NCBI GenBank assembly: GCA_033065855.1
Contig: JAVXUO010002486.1
Location: forward strand, 310,001-374,000
DNA from: Escallonia rubra
Taxonomy: Eukaryota > Streptophyta > Magnoliopsida > Escalloniales > Escalloniaceae
Direction of reading: 5' to 3'
DNA: 64,000 bases
Under the pieces are notes generated by a model, which saw only the letters and a list, made by a program, of their open reading frames with translations, was not told the origin of the DNA and did no database searches. Positions 48,212 through 60,083 of the stretch are shown here, piece by piece. Each line of letters starts with the position of its first letter. The stretch's first letter is position 1. Position numbers and translations under genes: made by a program.

Positions 48212-51200
48212 TTAATCCTTGAAACAGATGCGTCTAAACAGTCTGGTCCAAAAACCAACCGCATCCTTTGTTGTGGTCGGCTCTACAGGCTCCTTAAATT
48301 TTGCCTTCTCACTTAGCTCCTCAAAAGAGTTCACAAGATTTTGAAGCCTCGCAACAAACTCAATCAACAATGAAGTAAATGTTGCTAATGATAACGCACT
48401 TGCACTTTCGTACGTCCTTACTTCACGTTCATTGAGAATGACGTCACCATGAACTGAAAGACGTGAAGGCCAATGCATCTGCTGCTTGAGAGATGGGAAG
48501 GCCATATCTTCAGAAGAACCCCACTGTGGCACAGAGGTGGTCGTACTAATGTTTGGATTATGTGGGTCGAAGTTTCTTAAAGTCTGAGTTGATCTCGAGT
48601 TGTGAGCTACTTCACTGAGTGAGTTTATCACCAGATGTTTGCTTTCATTATCTTTCAGTTGTTGAACATGATCAGGATCTTCAAATTCCTTAGGTCGTCT
48701 TCCACTTACCCAGCTCTCAGAGTTCACCATATGGTACGATTTTTGGTCTACCATGATTTGCAACTCTTCAGCAGCTTCATGCACTTGATCTAGCAAGTCT
48801 CCAGGGCTTAATTTTTCCATCTTTTCTACTTTGTTTCCTATCTCACGTAAGACTTTAGCACCTTCAGTACCAACCCTTTGAATCTCACTCCTGAAGACCT
48901 GTCTTAATTCAGCTGCTGCCTGAGAAAGTAAAAAAGTGCCCAGTTACACTGATCAGTTCTCGAAAAAAGTCAATAAAACAATTCAAAGACTTAAATCCAC
49001 TATTCTTTGGTTTCGGTTCCAGCAAAGACATGAAGTAAATCAAGAAACATGGAACCAACAACTTGTACGGTAAAATTGCAGTTACAGACACCAAAGAAGA
49101 AAAGGGTAATTGATTGGTATACAAGGTCAGTGGACCTATACAGAATAAACAACTATCTCCTCTAGATGTGAATGCAAGATCGAAAATTTTAATACCAGCT
49201 CACTTGAAGGTCCATTTAAAAAATGTCAGGTTAGGCATAGACCTGACAATTAAGACTATGTATTACCCAACTTCACTAGGACGTTAAAGTTTAAAATTTG
49301 GTTTACTCTTAAGGTCACATGTTCAAGGTCTTATCATGATATGTTGACACATTTAGCGCCTAAAGGATCAACTCAAAGGACGCGCATATAATGTTACACT
49401 GAACCATTGACCTCCAATTTTGTTTAAAAGGTAAGTTTGGAGGAAAGTCAACTGAGCTTAAGGCAAGTGGACTTGCATATTATGAACTGCCCTACATCTT
49501 GCCACCTATACATTAGGCACCAGCTTCTTACAAATTTTATACTACTCGAGCCTCCCATAAAGTGGCAAGAATAAGGGGGCCAACCGGATAAATCATCCTA
49601 AGTCGTTAAGAAGAATGATATAATCACAAGCAAAACCTTTGCTGCAATTTTACAACATCTTGGGTTTGTGGGCTTTGTTTACTGGATTCTAGATGCAGTA
49701 GCCAGTAGCATTTTACAGAAAGAATGATAAAGTGAACAATTTCTGTAAGAGAAAGTTCACCTGAATTTCCGAAAGTATACACCCATGCATTGCCATGACC
49801 ATAAACGCGCAATGCCTCAAAGCACCACTAACTTTAACGTAATCACTCCATGGGTAATTGAACATTTTGTAAGGGCCATGAGGCGGTTCCCATACAGCAA
49901 ATCCCAACTGCACAAAGAACAACTCAATACTTCACTTTGCTTTCCCTCTTTGGCATTCATTCCAACAAATTGAGCAGAAAGACTTCACAAAACATGCATA
50001 CCAAAGAATCCTCTTGGCTCGTAGACTGTACAGCAGATCTGTAGCCACTATACATTGGGTCATCAGAAGCCTGATATAACAGAATTTTTGAAGGAATCCT
50101 CTCGTATTCAATACATTGCACATACCCGTTAACACAACCTGTACCAAAAAGTCAGGAAGTAATTGATATCAGTCATAGACACTGCTTATATAATGCAAAA
50201 GAAAATTCTATGATCCTAGAACCTTAAATGATACTACCTTCCAAGGATGTAGCAACACCCTTAAAGTTCTTCACAACCAACTTGTGCAAATCCTCGCCAG
50301 CCCATATAGGGTATACACATATATTTACCAGCAAACAAACACCAGCCCCAACTCCAATAAGCAACAAACGAGAAATGGCTGTCTGGAAGAAATGAGAAGT
50401 CCCAGACACCAGAACGATGCAAAAGGTCAGCAAGAAAACCCGAAATCCATATTCGTATTGCTTCATTGCGGGGTACAGTTTCAAATAGCTTGCACAGAAT
50501 CCTAGAACCCAGAAAAACAACATAGAATTGAAAAAAGAGAGAGGCAATGATATCTAACTAGAAACTAAGCACACTGCAGATCAGACCTGCAATGAAGATG
50601 CTGATCACAATTATAACTTCTTCCCACTCTCCAGCCATGGCAGATAGTTCAGCAATGCCCAAAGATAGTGCTCCGGCAGAAAATGTCCCCAAAGCGCGGT
50701 TAAATCCTTTATTAAATGTAGCACCTATATATACAAAGCATCCATCCAACAAACATTCTCAAACTTCGACTGATCAATCAACAGAAAGAGCTTACGAGTG
50801 ACAGTGAAGTACAACAATAAAGTAAATCCCCTAACTTCAGCTCCTATGTATACGAAAACGAGTGATTCCAGGGTGGAGAGTCCCAAATGCGTCATTTATG
50901 ATGACAACCAATAGGGCTCGGCAGCTAAGCAAATTGCAGAATTGCCACTATCAAGATAGATGACTCGTTCACGACTCTCCGCCTAAGAATTAATCGTACA
51001 AATCACGATCAATCAAAAGAATGAGATTTTCAGTTCCAGGTAAAGTAGAAGAGTAGAGCTAATCTACTAAGTACCTATGCTGAATTCGAAAACGACGACG
51101 ACTGTGAGTATAGCCCAGATGGAGTACTGACTCATATAACTAAGTGGCTCCTTAAAGAAGATAAGTATGGAAACAAACGCCAAAGCTAACCCCATTTTGA

Positions 51201-51444
51201 CAGCAAAGATGAAATTTCTAGGATCCGACCGACCCATTTCATATAACTTAACAGAAGCATCTTGCACATCGGTACAAAGCTGTGAGAATTTCTCTCCGAT
51301 GGACCGTAAAAACCGGAACCGGGATGATCCGTCGCCGGTGTAAGATCCGCCCAGTCCAAACTCGGAGTACCCTTTTCTGGAAAGTAGCCTTTCTTTGCTC
51401 CTGTCTGCAAAACTGTGTCGTAGGGATCCAATGTTGCCTGCCAT
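48212..51444 (-). CDS. Aluminium-activated malate transporter (ALMT), vacuolar-type clade
   Basis: Six exons (51,444-51,075; 50,724-50,587; 50,501-50,238; 50,138-50,002; 49,907-49,761; 48,919-48,212) join in frame to 587 residues, in the range of the vacuolar ALMT4/5/6/9 group. The long N-terminal tail precedes six membrane helices: [38 protein letters not shown], then [48 protein letters not shown] and [20 protein letters not shown]. Next come the family motifs [12 protein letters not shown] and [16 protein letters not shown] (the WEP motif), then the helical cytosolic half with a variable Ser/Asn-rich stretch. ALMTs are anion channels for malate or chloride, gated by voltage and ligands; ALMT9-type members load vacuoles and act in guard cells. 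ATG 51,444 is preferred; an open frame runs further upstream but lacks family sequence. Confidence 0.95.
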
Positions 51445-51747
51445 GTTTGGAACTGTTGGTCCTGGGTTGCTTAAAAAATGGGTTCGGATAAAAAAGAATG
51501 GCTCATGTGTGAATATCTGGATATTTTTGTGCAGAGAGAGAGAGAGCAGACGTTGAAGAAAGTCTCCGTCGTGAAGAAGAGCGCGGTGTGATCTGAGCCA
51601 AACTATTATCGTAAGAAACGTGGGGGCACGCGTGACGAGACAGAGCCAACCGTCCGAAAGCTTATATCGGACTGAGACTGATAGGTAAGCACCCCTGCTT
51701 ATTGTCACTAAAAACTGTCTTTTATCGCTATGAATAAAGTTTACAAC

Positions 51748-52039
51748 TGTCAAATCTCACATCGACTATACATAGGGTTTGTGATTGATTCTTATATATG
51801 GTGGGTTTCTCTTACTCTTGAACATGTTTTTAGATTAAACATCACGTTCAAAATGGTATCAGAGCTAAGTCTCTGTCGTCCCATTCGATCCAACGAGACC
51901 ACATCTTATTCTCACCCTTCGCGTGATGGCGGGTGTCAAGTTCCACATCGACTATACATGGAGTTTGTGATTGGTTCTTATACCTGGTGGACTTCTCTTA
52001 CTCTTGAGCATGCTTTTGGGTTAGACATCAGGTTCAACA
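51748..52039 (+). mobile_element. Complete TRIM/SMART-type miniature LTR retroelement, 292 bp
   Basis: Two 106-bp terminal repeats (51,748-51,853 and 51,934-52,039), each starting TGTCAA, flank an 80-bp core that begins with the initiator tRNA-Met primer site TGGTATCAGAGCT and ends in a purine-rich GATGGCGGG. A 5-bp target duplication ACAAC lies on both sides. It codes for nothing and must use proteins of other elements. The terminal repeats differ at about 16% of sites, so the insertion is old. The structure looks whole. Confidence 0.93.
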
Positions 52040-52044
52040 ACAAC

Positions 52045-54970
52045 GACTATCTTTTATCACTAAAATGTATTAGCGACCCTTTCTATCATAATCCGATAAG
52101 TTTGAGTCTCGTGGTCAATGGTGATTTTTTGTACATGGAAGATAATTTGTTCTAGACTCATGAAAAGTGAACTTGTAGAAATTTGAGTTAGGTAGAGGTG
52201 AATACGGTGGTTGACCCGAGAATTCAAGCAAAAATCTTAAGATGGAATGAGGTTGGTGGTGAGTATGGTGTGAGTTGCCCCCCCCCCCCCCCCCCCCGGC
52301 GACTAGTACCATTATTTTGAAGTCATTATCCTTTCAAGAAAGTTCAAGGAATTTCTTGTTTATATTAAGGAATGATTACTAGGTGGCAAAAGCTAACTTA
52401 TGTTCCGTCAACACAGATTACTACATAATTTATAATAACCATATTTGTCAACGCCAATTTATAATCATATATTTGTCAATCTATCTACTGTTTAATAGGG
52501 ATGCATAATTGTTCTCATTTATTTACCGTATAAACTTTTCCCCGTTAGGAATTACGAACTTATGGTTTTCATATGCGGACAAGGTTAATCCACTAAAAAA
52601 TGCTACTTTAATACATTTTCACCGATATGCAATAATTTGAAACTTATACTACCACATAAGGCAGTTATAAAAAGCGTAGTTTGAAACTATCTTTTTAAGA
52701 GTAAAATTGCATTTCAAAAACACGTTTCTAGAGCTTTTTTTATTTTTCTCTAAATATGAAAATTTCTTAAAAAAACATAAACGACAAAATCGTGTGTAAA
52801 AAATACTTTTACTCTCTCGTGCGATGAACAGCTTTTCTCGAAATAGCCAACGCTGCCACACGAACGCCCACGTCCAAAGCCAGCCACCATATCCACCTGT
52901 AACAAAAGCTTCTACTCCACCAATTGAACGGGTGATTTGGCTTGCAAATTGTCGAATGCCCTTGCTTAGCCACCACCACCTCCACCGCACCATCTTCCAC
53001 AACCACCAAAACTCATCTCTACGACTCCACAACCACCCCATTCTCCAAAACTTATCACTAAGCAGCTCCATCACCATCTTAATCTTGCAAAAAAAAAAAA
53101 TTGATGCGTAGGAAGGAAGATTAGATATGGTGCGAAGAGATTTACTAAAAAGTACAATTGTTGATCCAAGAAAGAAGTGAAGTTACTGCCATGACTGCCT
53201 AAAAGATTTTAAATAATTTTGGTTTTCAATTTTCAATTTTTTGTCGAATTTTGTAAATTAGTTAAAAAAAAGATAAATAATATGTAAATTCACGTTCTCA
53301 AATGCATTCTAAACTAAAAATGTGATTTGAAATTACTTTTTCTAAAGCTTTTAAGTTTTAAACGTAATTACCCACCTTAGGTGGGTAATCATTTTAAACA
53401 GCTGAATATTAGTTAGAAGAACCCCGGAAACGAAATAAACAGATACATATACGAACGACAACCTCATCTAATTGCTCACAAAATAAAATTAGCCAGCAAA
53501 AAACAAAACAACAAGTGAAGAATATAAAATTTTAAAATTGGATGGGACCAACAAGAGGACACGTATCGAAAAACGGACAACATGGACAAGTGTCCCGAGG
53601 CCACTACACCCCACGCACCACCGCGCGCAATAGCTCCATCTACAGCAAATCTGCAAGGCTCTGCCTGACCACCAACCGCCCGCCGTTTACCAGTTATTGC
53701 AAAGTCGAAACTTCACATGGCCAGTCATCCACCACCGATGGACCTAACAGCCACCAGTAATACAACCAACAGAACCACCATCACCACAAACAGCCTCACT
53801 ACTCCAACTTCAAATATACTGACACCGTACCACCAGATATCCACTAGGCAACCCAACCAAACGAAACGCAATAAAGCCACCACGGCCTCAGCGACAACCT
53901 CCACCATTAAAGCAAACCCAAACCTTGACGGTCACTGGGGGAGGGGGATCATCAACTATAAGGAGGGAGAAACTACTCCTGAAGAAATAGCCTTTGTAAC
54001 AGACTCACCAACCTAACTCCAACCACCGGCACCACCACGCCCATCAGACCAACCACCAACCCATTGCCAATAACCCAACACCAGATCTGCAGACCTAACC
54101 ACAGTCCCTTACCACAACTAACCAGCAGCCGCAACCACAGCAACCCCCAACAGAGCTACCCTGCACAAATACCCTCGTACCGACTAACAACCCAAAGAAC
54201 TACCCTCAATCGATAGAGTTACCAATAGTCGACGTCTGAAACATATACACATCCCAAAAAAAATAAACGAACCCACGAGGAAGAGAAATCAAAGGGAAAA
54301 AAAAACTGGTTACCACGCCACCACACGGGACCGGTATGTAGTGGGGGAGTTTAGAGGATTTATATGCAATTTTTTAAGAGAGAGAGGTTAGGTTTTTGTT
54401 TTTTTGGAGAGAGAAGGGCACTCTATGCATATACTATGCTAGACAAAATATTGTTCCCTTGGATTTAAGCACTTGGAGAACTCCACTGGTCAACCACAAG
54501 GACTTTGCACAAATCATCGCGCCACTAATGGCATTGAGAGAGAAAATTATTCAAGGTCACATCATTTTGACAAAAAGATAAATTTTGAATGCCATCCAAC
54601 AACGTAAAAAGATACATGTAGTCCACATAAGAATAATTAATAGTTGTTAGATATGATTTGGGTGTGTTCTTGGCGATGCTTCCTCATGCGATTATTGATA
54701 AAACAATGTCCGCCATTTATTTTTTTAAAATAGCACTCCAGCCAAATTTCATTTGCTTAAATTGAAGCCAATATTTTGGGTCTAGAAACATGGCCAAGAT
54801 TGGAATTCAATTTTTCTAGTAGAGAAAGGATTCAAAAATAACCTGAAACCAGAGCAACAACATAACCAAAATCTTTAAGCTAACTGATACTATAAAGGCC
54901 AACAGTTATATGTTCAAAGCAAGCCTAATACTACGTCTGGTTCCATGAAGTAGAAGGCATTAGCATAGCA
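52045..54970. other. Gene-free stretch with low-complexity blocks
   Basis: It holds a poly-C run at about 52,269-52,288, a CCA-rich block (52,850-53,060), a 10-bp palindrome (53,367-53,376 with 53,380-53,389) and a second long CCA/ACC-rich block (53,580-54,200). The last resembles the cores of the TIR elements elsewhere in the window, but I could not find matching ends. Open frames here are repetitive in composition. Confidence 0.5.
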
Positions 54971-54976
54971 GAATGG

Positions 54977-55329
54977 CTAGAGCTCACTACTTCTCTTCTC
55001 AGCCTCTGCAGCCCTCTTCATTCTAGCACCAACATGGCGTCTCTTTGTCCTCTCCAGACGCAGTTTGGCATAAGCGTTGAATGCCCTCATCTCATCGGTG
55101 ATCTTAAGAAACTCCACAGATGGCCTCTCACATACGATAGGCATGAAAATACCTTGGACTTGCGTGGCTGTTGCGAGTTCCTCGGGAGCAGAATCACCAG
55201 CCTGCATTGAAATAAGTGTTTCAAGACAGAATGACGGATACAGCCATTGGTAGTAAATACATTTAAATAGCCAGCTAATGGTACCTTGAACTTGCGGGCA
55301 CGCTTGGGGAAGGCAACTAATTTGGCCAT
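54977..55329 (-). CDS. Small basic 89-residue protein, unknown function
   Basis: Two coding exons, 55,329-55,285 ([15 protein letters not shown]) and 55,201-54,977, joined in phase 0. The second reads [20 protein letters not shown], then [20 protein letters not shown] and a strongly basic helix [20 protein letters not shown], ending EAEKRSSEL. An acceptor at 55,351-55,353 and a non-coding first exon at about 57,423-57,510 (donor GTAAGC at 57,422) imply a 5'-UTR intron of 2.1 kb. The basic tail, small size and a promoter with ACCCTAAAA/ACCCTAG telo-box-like motifs suit a translation-related protein, perhaps organellar ribosomal; that is inference. I do not recognise the family by name. Confidence 0.82.
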
Positions 55330-55478
55330 ATGTCCTCTTCAAAAAGTTTCCTGCAATGATGATTAACTGAGATGTCAATGGTTGGGGCAAATATTCTGGA
55401 AAGTCCTACAGCTTGGTTGATGTGAAAAGATGTAAACGGTTAAAACCTCGCGCTTAGATGATACTATGATACATAAAT

Positions 55479-55700
55479 GAAAGATGTCAAAAGTATGAGC
55501 TCAAAGCCACTACGAGGTATAACTATCAGTGCTACATAATAAGTCAGTAAGTGAAAGATGCGAAAAGTATGAGCTCAAAGCCACTACTAGGTATAACTAT
55601 CAATGATACATAATAAGACAGTAAGTGAAAGATGGGAACAGTATCAGCTCAAAGCCACTACCAGGTATAACTATCAAGGCACAAATAAAGAGACCATGTG
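55479..55700. repeat. 74-bp tandem repeat, three copies
   Basis: GAAAGATG followed by AGTATGAGCTCAAAGCCACT starts at 55,479, 55,553 and 55,627 (period 74), with a few substitutions between copies. It lies in the long 5'-UTR intron of the 89-residue gene. Confidence 0.92.
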
Positions 55701-57537
55701 TGTACAGCTAAATCAAAGGATGGAAAATAAGAGATCAAAATGCTCGCAAATTCCCAAACTTTACAAGAATAATAGACTCAATGACATACAAACTCCCCTT
55801 CACAAAAAATAAGTAACAGATCAAGTCAAAATTATCACATGTCAAACATAAAAGATGAAAGACAAGAAATAGACTGAATCACGAAGAATGACAAAGGAAC
55901 GAGAAATCATCTAGTCAAAACGTAGAAGTTCCTTTTCTCCAATCTTTTGAAAAAACAGGCTTCCTTGCCAACTCTCAGTTCCACATCCCGTCACATCTAT
56001 GCATACACATAAATATTATAGCTCCACTTCAAATGACCCCCCAAGAAACAACTAATTTTCTCAAGACAAACAGATTTCATAGTTAAACTACACTAGAGCA
56101 ATCACTAATGTCACCAGTTTTAACAAATACGAGGCTCAAGAAAACCAACACGAAGTTGCTCATCGACAAAGAAAATTGAACTAACATCCACTCCACCCTG
56201 TGAGATAAAAATCTCAACAAGGAGATCCCAATAACTAATAAAAAAATCACAAATCGTAAACAAAAAACCCAATATCACAGTAAATCGGCTTGAAAAAAAA
56301 AACACAGAAGATAAGTGAAGGCATACCGTTGTCATGCACCCACAAACACTCCCATAATCTATACACAACCTACCAATTTTTCTGCCAACTCACGACAACC
56401 CAAAACACACACAATTAAACACCCAGTACACATATCTTCACATTTCACTCTCTTCACACATATATACACACTACATGTACACATATACATGCACACAAAC
56501 ACACCCATTAAAGCCATAACCAGCAACAAGCTCTCTACCCAGATCTGCATTCCTAGGAGTGTTCAACTTTTCCCTGACTAATCAACTCTCCTGGGACCCC
56601 AAAACGGCAGGAGCTATGCATATGATAATACACCAGCAAATTAAACTACAATCATAATTTCTCGCTCCATTTCACTAACTATTCAACCATATTGTTTCGC
56701 GATAGAGCTACTATGCACATATATAAGGAGCTGCTATATAACTACCATCTTCGTTTGACTTGGTCTCCTTCCTTTTTCATCCCTGTACACACAAAAACGC
56801 CACAATATATACTCACAACGCCACCCACTTCTTCACACGACTCGCAGGAAAACCCATTTAGTTTAGGGCAGCCTGTGTGACCCCTTCTTCTTCTTCTTTC
56901 ACCACATTTTCAAACTCTCATCACATTCTATGCACTTCACAGTTTAGTCTACACAATCCCCACTTCCACCTTCTTTCATAAGCACACACTAACCACACAT
57001 GAAATATACACACACTTAGTACACTTACCTGCACACAGACTACAGCCATCTCTTTTCTTTACTGTCCATTACACCCATGCTCACACAAACACATATCCAA
57101 CACTTCCACAAATATACACCCTAATCTAAACACAACCACCTGCCTTTAGGTGGCCACAAAATCATTGTCGGAACCATAACGGTGCCGCAAACGCAAGTTC
57201 ACGGCAGCCATACTCGGCTGTCTAACCCATCTACACTATACAGTACTCAATATTCACCCACTATTTAACAGCTTTTTATATTTCAGTATTTATTTTCCAG
57301 CCCCCAGCAGCCCCTCGCACAGCCGCATACTTCTACGGCAGCCACCACTGCTGCTCATATCTCACCGTAACACATATTTATGTGGACTTATATACAGCTG
57401 CTATGTATACATATAAGCTTACCCGAGATCTGCCGGAAAGATCCTTCCTTGCTCTCCTTCTCTGTCTCTGCTTCACGCTCCTTCTCTTTTAGCCGTTCTC
57501 CGAACTAGGGTGAAGAGAATTTTAGGGTCGGCTGATG

Positions 57538-57545
57538 TGTTTATA
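57538..57545 (-). promoter_or_regulatory. TATA box of the 89-residue protein gene
   Basis: Minus-strand GAGCTATAAACAC is followed by GACCCTAAAATTC and CACCCTAGTTCGG, telo-box-like motifs common in ribosomal and translation genes, then the purine-rich leader exon ending at the donor 57,422. Confidence 0.6.
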
Positions 57546-57559
57546 GCTCATGTATATGT

Positions 57560-58298
57560 ATTAATCCCTAGAGCAAAGAATTACTAAAAGTCCCCTTCCA
57601 TTTCACGAGTCATTTAAATTTTACACGGAATACCCATTATTACAAAAAGCCGAAAATAGTTATTTTATGAACGATTAACGTAGTAAAAGAATTTAACAAT
57701 TTTCTTACCTAACCCCGCGACACTGATTCGTAAATAAGAGTTGCTAATAAAATAACGCTGCAAATTATAGATATTGTCGTTAATGGTTCTAAATATCATT
57801 AACGCTAATCGTCCTAAAGACCTCAAACAATATCATTCATAATTACTAACGTAAATTACAACTTATGATTCTGCAATTGTCGCTAAAGGTTCAATGAAAT
57901 TCACTTGAGAGAATCGAGGCTAAATACTACGTGTAATTATTGTCGCTCTAAGTCATCAAAGGAAATATACTAACGCTAATCAAGAGTTCGTCGCTAAAAC
58001 TCAAAAAAACATCAATCCTAAAAACTGTCGCTAAAGTAATAATAACCGGGGAACAGGGCATCACAAGACTCGGAGCCATCACAGCAGCAAGCAAACAATC
58101 AATACAACAAACAAGGCGTGGACTGCGTTGATATTACTGAATGGCAAAATGATCGTGCCAATTTGACAATTCAAGTTGATTTTGCTCTTGTCATTCCTTT
58201 TTGTTATTTCTTTTTTTATTATTATTAGTGCTTTCGGGATCCTAGTGCATTCGTTTTAACAATTTGCCTAGACTGTCCTATGTTTTAAGGCCACTTGT
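57560..58298. other. Gene-free stretch with repeated TCGCTAA-type motifs
   Basis: Between about 57,770 and 58,040 short blocks such as GTCGCTAAA, GTCGTTAAT and TTAACGCTAATC recur in both orientations at least six times. No terminal repeats were found. Confidence 0.4.
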
Positions 58299-58301
58299 CG
58301 T

Positions 58302-58724
58302 CAGGGGTGGAACCAGAAAAAAATTTCAGGGGTGCAAAAATTATATCGAATTCACCAAAAAAATTTATTAATAAAATAATATTAATTTTTTTTTTAAGAA
58401 CTTATTTTAAATCTCTATACAATCACTGAAATTAAATTAACCAAACATATATTCTAAACCTCTATATAATCAATGAAATTAAACTTAAATTAACATATTA
58501 AACTTAAATTAACATATATAATCACTAAAATTAACATATTTAATCACTAAAATTAACATATTTATACATATGTTAATTTTAGTTTACATCAGCATATAAC
58601 ATCAGCATGCACAAACGTAGATATAGTTTACATCAGCACATAATATAACATCACTCGAAAAAAAAAATCTTTCAAAAGTCCATCCCCCCCCCCCCCCCCT
58701 TTTTACCACGTAGTTCCGCCAGTG
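58302..58724. mobile_element. hAT-like MITE, 423 bp
   Basis: The left end CAGGGGTGGAACCAG and the right end TAGTTCCGCCAGTG (reverse CACTGGCGGAACTA) resemble the CAGGGGCGGAGCCAG termini of plant hAT elements. The interior is AT-rich with repeated TTAACATAT blocks and a poly-C run at about 58,684-58,699. No matching 8-bp flank was found. Confidence 0.6.
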
Positions 58725-58989
58725 CGAAGCTGTATACATGCCTATAAAAGCTTTATAATTATGGGCAAGCAAGCCATCAGCTTTATTGCTAACACAAGCA
58801 ACCTTCTGCTTTCAAACTATCGAGTATGTCAAAACTCAGATGCTGCGTATATAAAAAAAGAATAGCACATTCATGCAGCAAAGACAAGAAACTAACTTCA
58901 CGAAGAACTGAAATTTTACATGACATAAGCGATGACATGCCCGTTGCAATCAAATTTGCCTTTGAAACCTTCTTGCAGCCTATTTCTAT

Positions 58990-59664
58990 TGTTGAACCTG
59001 GTGTCCAACCCAAAAGCATGCTCTTGAGTTGGGGAAGCCCACCAGATATAAGAATCAACCTAAAACCCCATGTATTGTCGATGTGGGACTTGACACCCGC
59101 CCTCACGTGAAGCGTGTGAATAAGAGATGTTCCTCTTTGTTAGGATCAAGCGTTTACCACTGCACCAAAAGCAATTGCTGTTAGTAAGGGCGCAACTTTA
59201 TTTCCTTATAGTCCTGTCACAGCAGCCAACGCACACGGTCTAGTACATAAGGGAGTAGATGGACGCGGCCAACTTCCGATCTGCCAACACTCTTGAATAA
59301 GAGGTGGTCCCGTTGGATTGAATGGGGCGGCAGTGGCCTAGCTTTGATACCATGTTGAACCTGATGTCCAACCCAAAAGCATGCTCAAGAATTGGAGAAG
59401 CCCACCAGGTATAAGAACCAATCACAAACCCCATGTATTGTCAATGTGGGACTTGATACCCACCCTCACGCGAAGCGTGAAAATAAGAGGTGCTCCTCTT
59501 GAATAAGATGTGGTCCCGTTTGAATCGAATGGGGCGGCAGGGCCTAGCTCTAATACCATGTTGAACCTGATGTCCAAACCAAAAGCATGCTCTTGAGTTG
59601 GGGAAGCCCACCAGATATAAGAATCAACCACAAACCCCATGTATTGTCGATGTGGGACTTGACA
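58990..59664 (-). mobile_element. TRIM/SMART-type array: LTR-core-LTR-core-LTR
   Basis: Three 106-bp terminal repeats (58,990-59,095; 59,353-59,458; 59,559-59,664) in minus orientation alternate with two cores (257 and 100 bp). Each core carries the primer-site motif next to its LTR (ATACCATGTTGAAC seen on the plus strand, or its decayed form). The whole array is flanked by one 5-bp repeat TCTAT at 58,985-58,989 and 59,665-59,669. The outer repeats differ by about 4%, so it is much younger than the copy at 51,748. No coding capacity. Confidence 0.92.
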
Positions 59665-60083
59665 TCTATTACCGAATACAGTTAATTAAGCTTTCTGAAT
59701 TTTTATAAACTATCAAGTAATGTTTCTCCCCTATTATGCTCTTTGCAATATGCATACGTTTTCTCTTGGTTAAAGATATTCACATGATATATCCCCCATG
59801 ATTTTAGCCAAATTATTTAAAGAGTTTCAAAGAAGGGTTAGCCATTCAGAATACTCAAGCCACTTTCTCAATTCTGGACATGCGCAAGTTGTTGCGTTCT
59901 TGGATGGTATACCTATTATACTTTGATTAGACGTGTTCATATATTTTTACGCCTTACATTCCCTCTTTAATCAGACAAATGTCTTCCAAGATTTCTCAAG
60001 ATATGCTTAAATAATTAATTAATCAACAAATATTCGATAGAAGCACAATCAGCGGTATCCTGATAAAGGCAATATTTCAAAAA

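Noticed and set aside
51445-51753. Upstream in-frame extension of the ALMT first exon
   Set aside because: The sequence lacks ALMT character, includes a GA repeat and reaches the TRIM element; the [12 protein letters not shown] start fits the family.
53717-54016. 99-residue threonine/asparagine-rich frame
   Set aside because: ACC/CCA-rich low complexity with no splice sites or domain.
55479-55700. Regular 74-bp repeats as a CRISPR-like array
   Set aside because: The repeats are contiguous without unique spacers and lie in a plant intron.
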